From Lepas anatifera (lineage: Eukaryota > Arthropoda > Thecostraca > Lepadidae), in contig JAOTON010002237.1 in the NCBI GenBank assembly GCA_034440635.1, forward strand, positions 496,001 to 560,000: a stretch of DNA of 64,000 nt. Direction: 5' to 3'. Position 1 is the first letter of the stretch. Each line of letters opens with the position of its first letter. The notes beneath the pieces are model-generated. The model saw nothing but the letters and a program-made list of their open reading frames with translations. It made no database searches and was not told the DNA's origin. Of the stretch, positions 60,305 to 64,000 are shown piece by piece. The position numbers and the translations under genes are program-made.

Positions 60305-60555
60305 TGATGCGGTCCCTGGTGGCTTCGGCCTTGGTTGGGTTCACAGCTCTTACGATGGGCATTCGGAATCCTGCGGGCAGGTCTGCGACTATTAGGATCT
60401 CCATCCCCTTGAAGAGATCGTCGAAACTTGTCTCGAAACCGGTGTCGCGTCAGAAACCGCCCAGAAAGTTATCCATGAGGTTCTCTGGGCAAGGCTCAAC
60501 AGATTAAATGCAGCTGAGTTATCTTCACGACCGTGTCGCTGTTGGTTAAAGCATC

Positions 60556-62236
60556 TCAGTTCAGCGTGGGAGATCCCTGGATCACGCTGACTTCGGTTCA
60601 GTGTGGGAGATCCCTGGATCACGCTGAATTCGGTGCAGTGTGGGAGATCCTGGATCACGCTGACTTCGGTGCAATGTGGGAGATCCCTGGATCACGCTGA
60701 CTTCGGTTCAGTGTGGGAGATCCCTGGATGACGCTGACTTCGGTTCAGTTTGGGAGGTGCCTGGACCGCTGCAGTGTGGGAGATCCCTGGATCACGCTGA
60801 CTTCGGTTTAGTGTGGAAGATCCCTGGATCACGCTGACTTCGGTTCAGTGTGGGAGATCCTGGATTACGCTGACTTCGGTGCAGTGTGGGAGATCCCTGG
60901 ATCACGCTGACTTCGGTGCAGTGTGGGAAATCCTTGGATCACGCTGACTTCGGTTCAGTGTGGGAGATCCCTGGATCACGCTGACTTCGGTGCAGTGTGG
61001 GAGATCCTGGATCACGCTGACTTCGGTGCAGTGTGGGAGATCCCTGGATCACGCTGACTTCGGTTCAGTGTGGGGATCCCTGGATCACGCTGACTTCGGT
61101 GCAGTGTGGGAGATCCCTGGATCACACTGACTTCGGTGCAGTGTGGGAGATCCCTGGATCACGCTGACTTCGGTGCAGTGTGGGAGATCCCTGGATCACG
61201 CTGACTTCGGTGCAGTGTGGGAGATCCCTGGATCACGCTGACTTCGGTTCATTGTGGGAGATCCCTGGATCGCTGACTTCGGTTCAGTGTGGGCGATCCC
61301 TGGATCACGCTGACTTCGGTTCAGTGTGGGAAGTGCCTGGACCGCTGCAGTGTGGGAGGTCCCTGGATCGCGCTGACTTCGGTTCATTGTGGGAGTCCCT
61401 GGATCCGCTGACTTCGGTGCAGTGTGGGGATCCCTGGATCACGCTGACTTCGGTTCATTGTGGGAGATCCCTGGATCACGCTGACTTCGGTTCATTGTGG
61501 GAGATCCCTGGATGCGCTGACTTCGGTTCATTGTGGGAGATCCCTGGATCACGCTGACTTCGGTGCAGTGTGGGAGGTCCCTGGATCGCGCTGACTTCGG
61601 TTCATTGTGGGAGATCCCTGGATCACGCTGACTTCGGTTCATTGTGGGAGATCCTGGATCACGCTGACTTCGGTTCATTGTGGGAGATCCCTGGATCACG
61701 CTGACTTCGGTGCAGTGTGGGAGATCCCTGGATCACGCTGACTTCGGTTCATTGTGGGAGATCCCTGGATCGCTGACTTCGGTTCATTGTGGGGATCCCT
61801 GGATCGCGCTGACTTCGGTTCATTGTGGGAGATCCCTGGATCCGCTGACTTCGGTGCAGTGTGGGAGGTCCCTGGATCGCGCTGACTTCGGTTCATTGTG
61901 GGAGATCCCTGGATCCGCTGACTTCGGTTCATTGTGGGAGATCCCTGGATCACGCTGACTTCGGTTCATTGTGGGAGATCCTGGATGCGCTGACTTCGGT
62001 TCATTGTGGGAGATCCCTGGATCACGCTGACTTCGGTGCAGTGTGGGAGATCCCTGGATCACGCTGACTTCGGTTCAGTGTGGGAGGTGCCTGGACCGCT
62101 GCAGTGTGGGAGGTCCCTGGATCACGCTGACTTCGATTCAGTGTGGAGATCCCTGAATCACGCTGACTTCGGTGCAGTGTGGGAGATCCCTGAATCACGC
62201 TGACTTCGGTGCAGTGTGGGGATCCCTGGATCGCTA
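60556..62236. repeat. 37-bp minisatellite, about 45 copies
   Basis: The unit is TGACTTCGGTTCAGTGTGGG then AGATCCCTGGATCACGC, 37 bp. TTCAGTG, TGCAGTG and TTCATTG sub-types occur in blocks; TTCATTG dominates 61240-62010. A deletion variant (GTGCCTGGACCGCTGCAGTG) recurs at about 60750, 61330 and 62090. Frames through it are artefacts. Confidence 0.97.
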
Positions 62237-62315
62237 ACTGAGCCCGGGTAGCCTTCTCCAATATTTTTCCTTTCCTTTCTTTATTCATTTAATACTTTTC
62301 CTTAGCCTTTCCCAG

Positions 62316-62425
62316 GAGAGGACATTGAACTGGGCAGCATCCTTGGCGACACGCTTTTTACGCTAACCAAACCCCTTTGTGAATGGGAGCACAGACTTGA
62401 TCAGCGCGTAGCCCTGAAGGGTTAA
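62316..62425 (+). CDS. Candidate last exon of the lipase
   Basis: A strong pyrimidine tract (CTTTCCTTTC..., TTTTCCTTAGCCTTTCCCAG) precedes GA GAG GAC. Joined to exon 6 in phase 1 it gives GEDIELGSILGDTLFTLTKP, LCEWEHRLDQRVALKG and then TAA at 62423-62425. Position, phase and stop codon fit a C-terminal exon after the TREDEPFC end of exon 6. I do not recognise the peptide as a known lipase tail or PLAT piece, so the call rests on splice signals only. Confidence 0.35.
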
Positions 62426-63535
62426 ATACATCTATCAACCCCAGGCACAGCCCGAGTATTTGCAGGCACGGCTCTTCCAAAAGGTTCATTCTAAATGGAA
62501 GACTGCTAGGTACATATTTTGCATATCGTGAAAATACGAGAGGGTATTCCTGGGCTGGGGATACTGTTTCTGAGTTGAGTTCTTTTAGCATATGTTGAAT
62601 ACCACCTTCCTAACTTATGCGCCCTCTTAAATGTAACTAAGCACAACACAAACTCGCACTCCTCTCACGGCGATTGCTTGAGGGTGAGGAAAAAATAATG
62701 TGTTAACGCTTGCGTCTCCAGCATTCATTCGAAACGCCTTAGGTTCTGGAACAGCACGCATAATCACGGCGTATTTAACATTTCACTTTATCAGAGAAAG
62801 GATGTATAAAATATTGCTAAAATATTTTTTTTTTTTTTAGCCAAAATGGTTACTTTGATGACGTAATTGTAATAATCGAACATAAAAATTTTGGGACACT
62901 TTATCGTTAAAAATTACTTTGATAATCGTACTCGCTGAAAGTTATCGAATTGTGTACCTCTGGCATTTAATAGCGACGGCTAGAACTAATGTATCCTTGT
63001 TTGTAACACATCCTTTTCACCACAGAAATGAGAACAAAACATCAAACAGTAAAGAAAGACCTATTGTACTTTTACGGTACACTGAAGCTGGCTCATAGCT
63101 TCTCGAACCATCTCCAGTTCGAATAATTTCTGCTGATGATCGTCCTTATAGCCTTCTGAGACAACTAGCTCAGATGTTCAATTCCCAGGCAGAATGAAAC
63201 GAGCGGATGAAATGAAAACAACTGCTGAATGCCATGGATACACGAATCATGGAATTTTATTTTCTTTTCTCCACTACAGTCAAGCTTTAAAAACATGCAG
63301 GGTTATGCTAAGACTCATGAGTTTGCACAGGCGGTGTGGTTTTCACCTCTTGTGCTTCGGTTTGACCGATGGCCCTTGAAATGAGCGTTGTTATGCAGCA
63401 GGGTCTGACAGTGAGCGATCTGTTTCCGTTGCCGACCGATTGGTGAAAGTAAACTCTTTCCAGAACTGCCACTCGCGGGGCACGGCCGCTCCGGCTCGTC
63501 GTCCGTCAACCTCACGTGATAGCAGCTCACAGGCG
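62426..63535. other. Unassigned flank
   Basis: No gene or shared repeat is recognised. A T homopolymer of about 15 bases lies at 62826-62839. If 62316-62425 is the last exon, the 3' UTR and poly(A) signal would be here. Confidence 0.35.
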
Positions 63536-63539
63536 GAGA

Positions 63540-64000
63540 GAGGCCTGGGGTCGCTACTGTAGTTCACAGGCGGGGTCAGAGAGAACCGCTGCACCTCACA
63601 AACGGCCCAGAGGGGACTACTGACCTCACAAACAACGGGCTCAGAAGGGACTACTGACCTCACAAACGACCTCAGAGGGGACTACTGTACCTCACAGACA
63701 GCCTCAGAGGTGACTACTAACCTCACAAACGGGGTCAGAGGGGACTACTACACATCAACAAACGGGCTCAGAATGGAACTACTGGCCTCATAAACGACAT
63801 CAGAGGGAACTATTGTTCATCACAAACGGGGTCAGAGGGGACTATTGCATCTCACAAACGGCCTCAAAGGGGACTACTGCACATAGAAACGGGCTCACAG
63901 GGGCCTACTGACCTCACAGACGGGGTCAGAGGGGACTACTGTACCCCACAAACGGACTCAGAGCGGACTACTGTACCTCTCAAACGACCTCAGAGGGGGC
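63540..64000. repeat. About 32-bp minisatellite, cut by the window end
   Basis: The unit is GACTACTGACCTCACAAACG then GCCTCAGAGGGG, with GGGCTCAG, GGGGTCAG and GACCTCAG variants. About a dozen units are visible. Confidence 0.92.

Noticed and set aside
60556..62236. Long frames across the 37-bp array (for example GDPWITLTSVQCGRSLDHAD)
   Set aside because: 37 bp shifts frame each unit; frames stay open only through indel variants, on both strands. No start context or splice support.

Overview
This window is eukaryotic, almost certainly arthropod, and a crustacean is my best guess. The evidence is a gene in six to seven small exons with GT-AG introns, tRNA-derived SINEs, a decayed LINE, many short inverted-repeat transposons and several tandem arrays. 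The species cannot be named from the sequence alone.

One protein-coding gene can be supported. It is a secreted neutral lipase of the pancreatic-lipase family on the + strand, stretched over at least 54 kb. Six exons join with matching phases: 1816-1921, 3315-3503, 33339-33466, 35092-35198, 54852-55079 and 56008-56253. A candidate last exon lies at 62316-62425. The exons carry the HG oxyanion-hole strand, the GFSLG nucleophile Ser, the GLDPAGP catalytic Asp, the lid between two Cys and the CNH catalytic His. The signal-peptide exon was not identified. About 330 codons are seen, against roughly 330-470 usual in the family.

Everything else is intron or flank. Intron 2 (3504-33338) holds a GGCGCC-motif inverted-repeat element (5.2-6.3 kb), a GGGCCC-rich tandem repeat (7.55-9.0 kb and 11.6-16.6 kb) invaded by nested TTAA-flanked transposons, SINEs, and further TTAA elements at 21.6 and 24.6 kb. 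Intron 4 (35199-54851) holds hAT-type MITEs, a 3-kb GGCGCC higher-order array, SINEs, a LINE relic and more TTAA elements. The right flank has two tandem arrays (60.6-62.2 kb and 63.5 kb to the window end).

Three things stand out. First, splice sites of the lipase gene sit inside tandem repeats: the exon 4 donor is repeated 21 times at a 41-bp period, the exon 5 donor about 3 times, and the exon 6 acceptor 5 times at an 82-bp period. Second, a set of TTAA-flanked, piggyBac-like non-autonomous elements shares one architecture: inverted terminus, then a GC-rich palindrome that differs between families, then CTAAGGTTTTTC or a variant. One family is packed with AGGTCA nuclear-receptor half-sites. 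Third, another TTAA element carries a CCAAT plus cAMP-response-element module. None of these functions is shown here; they are hypotheses from motif content.
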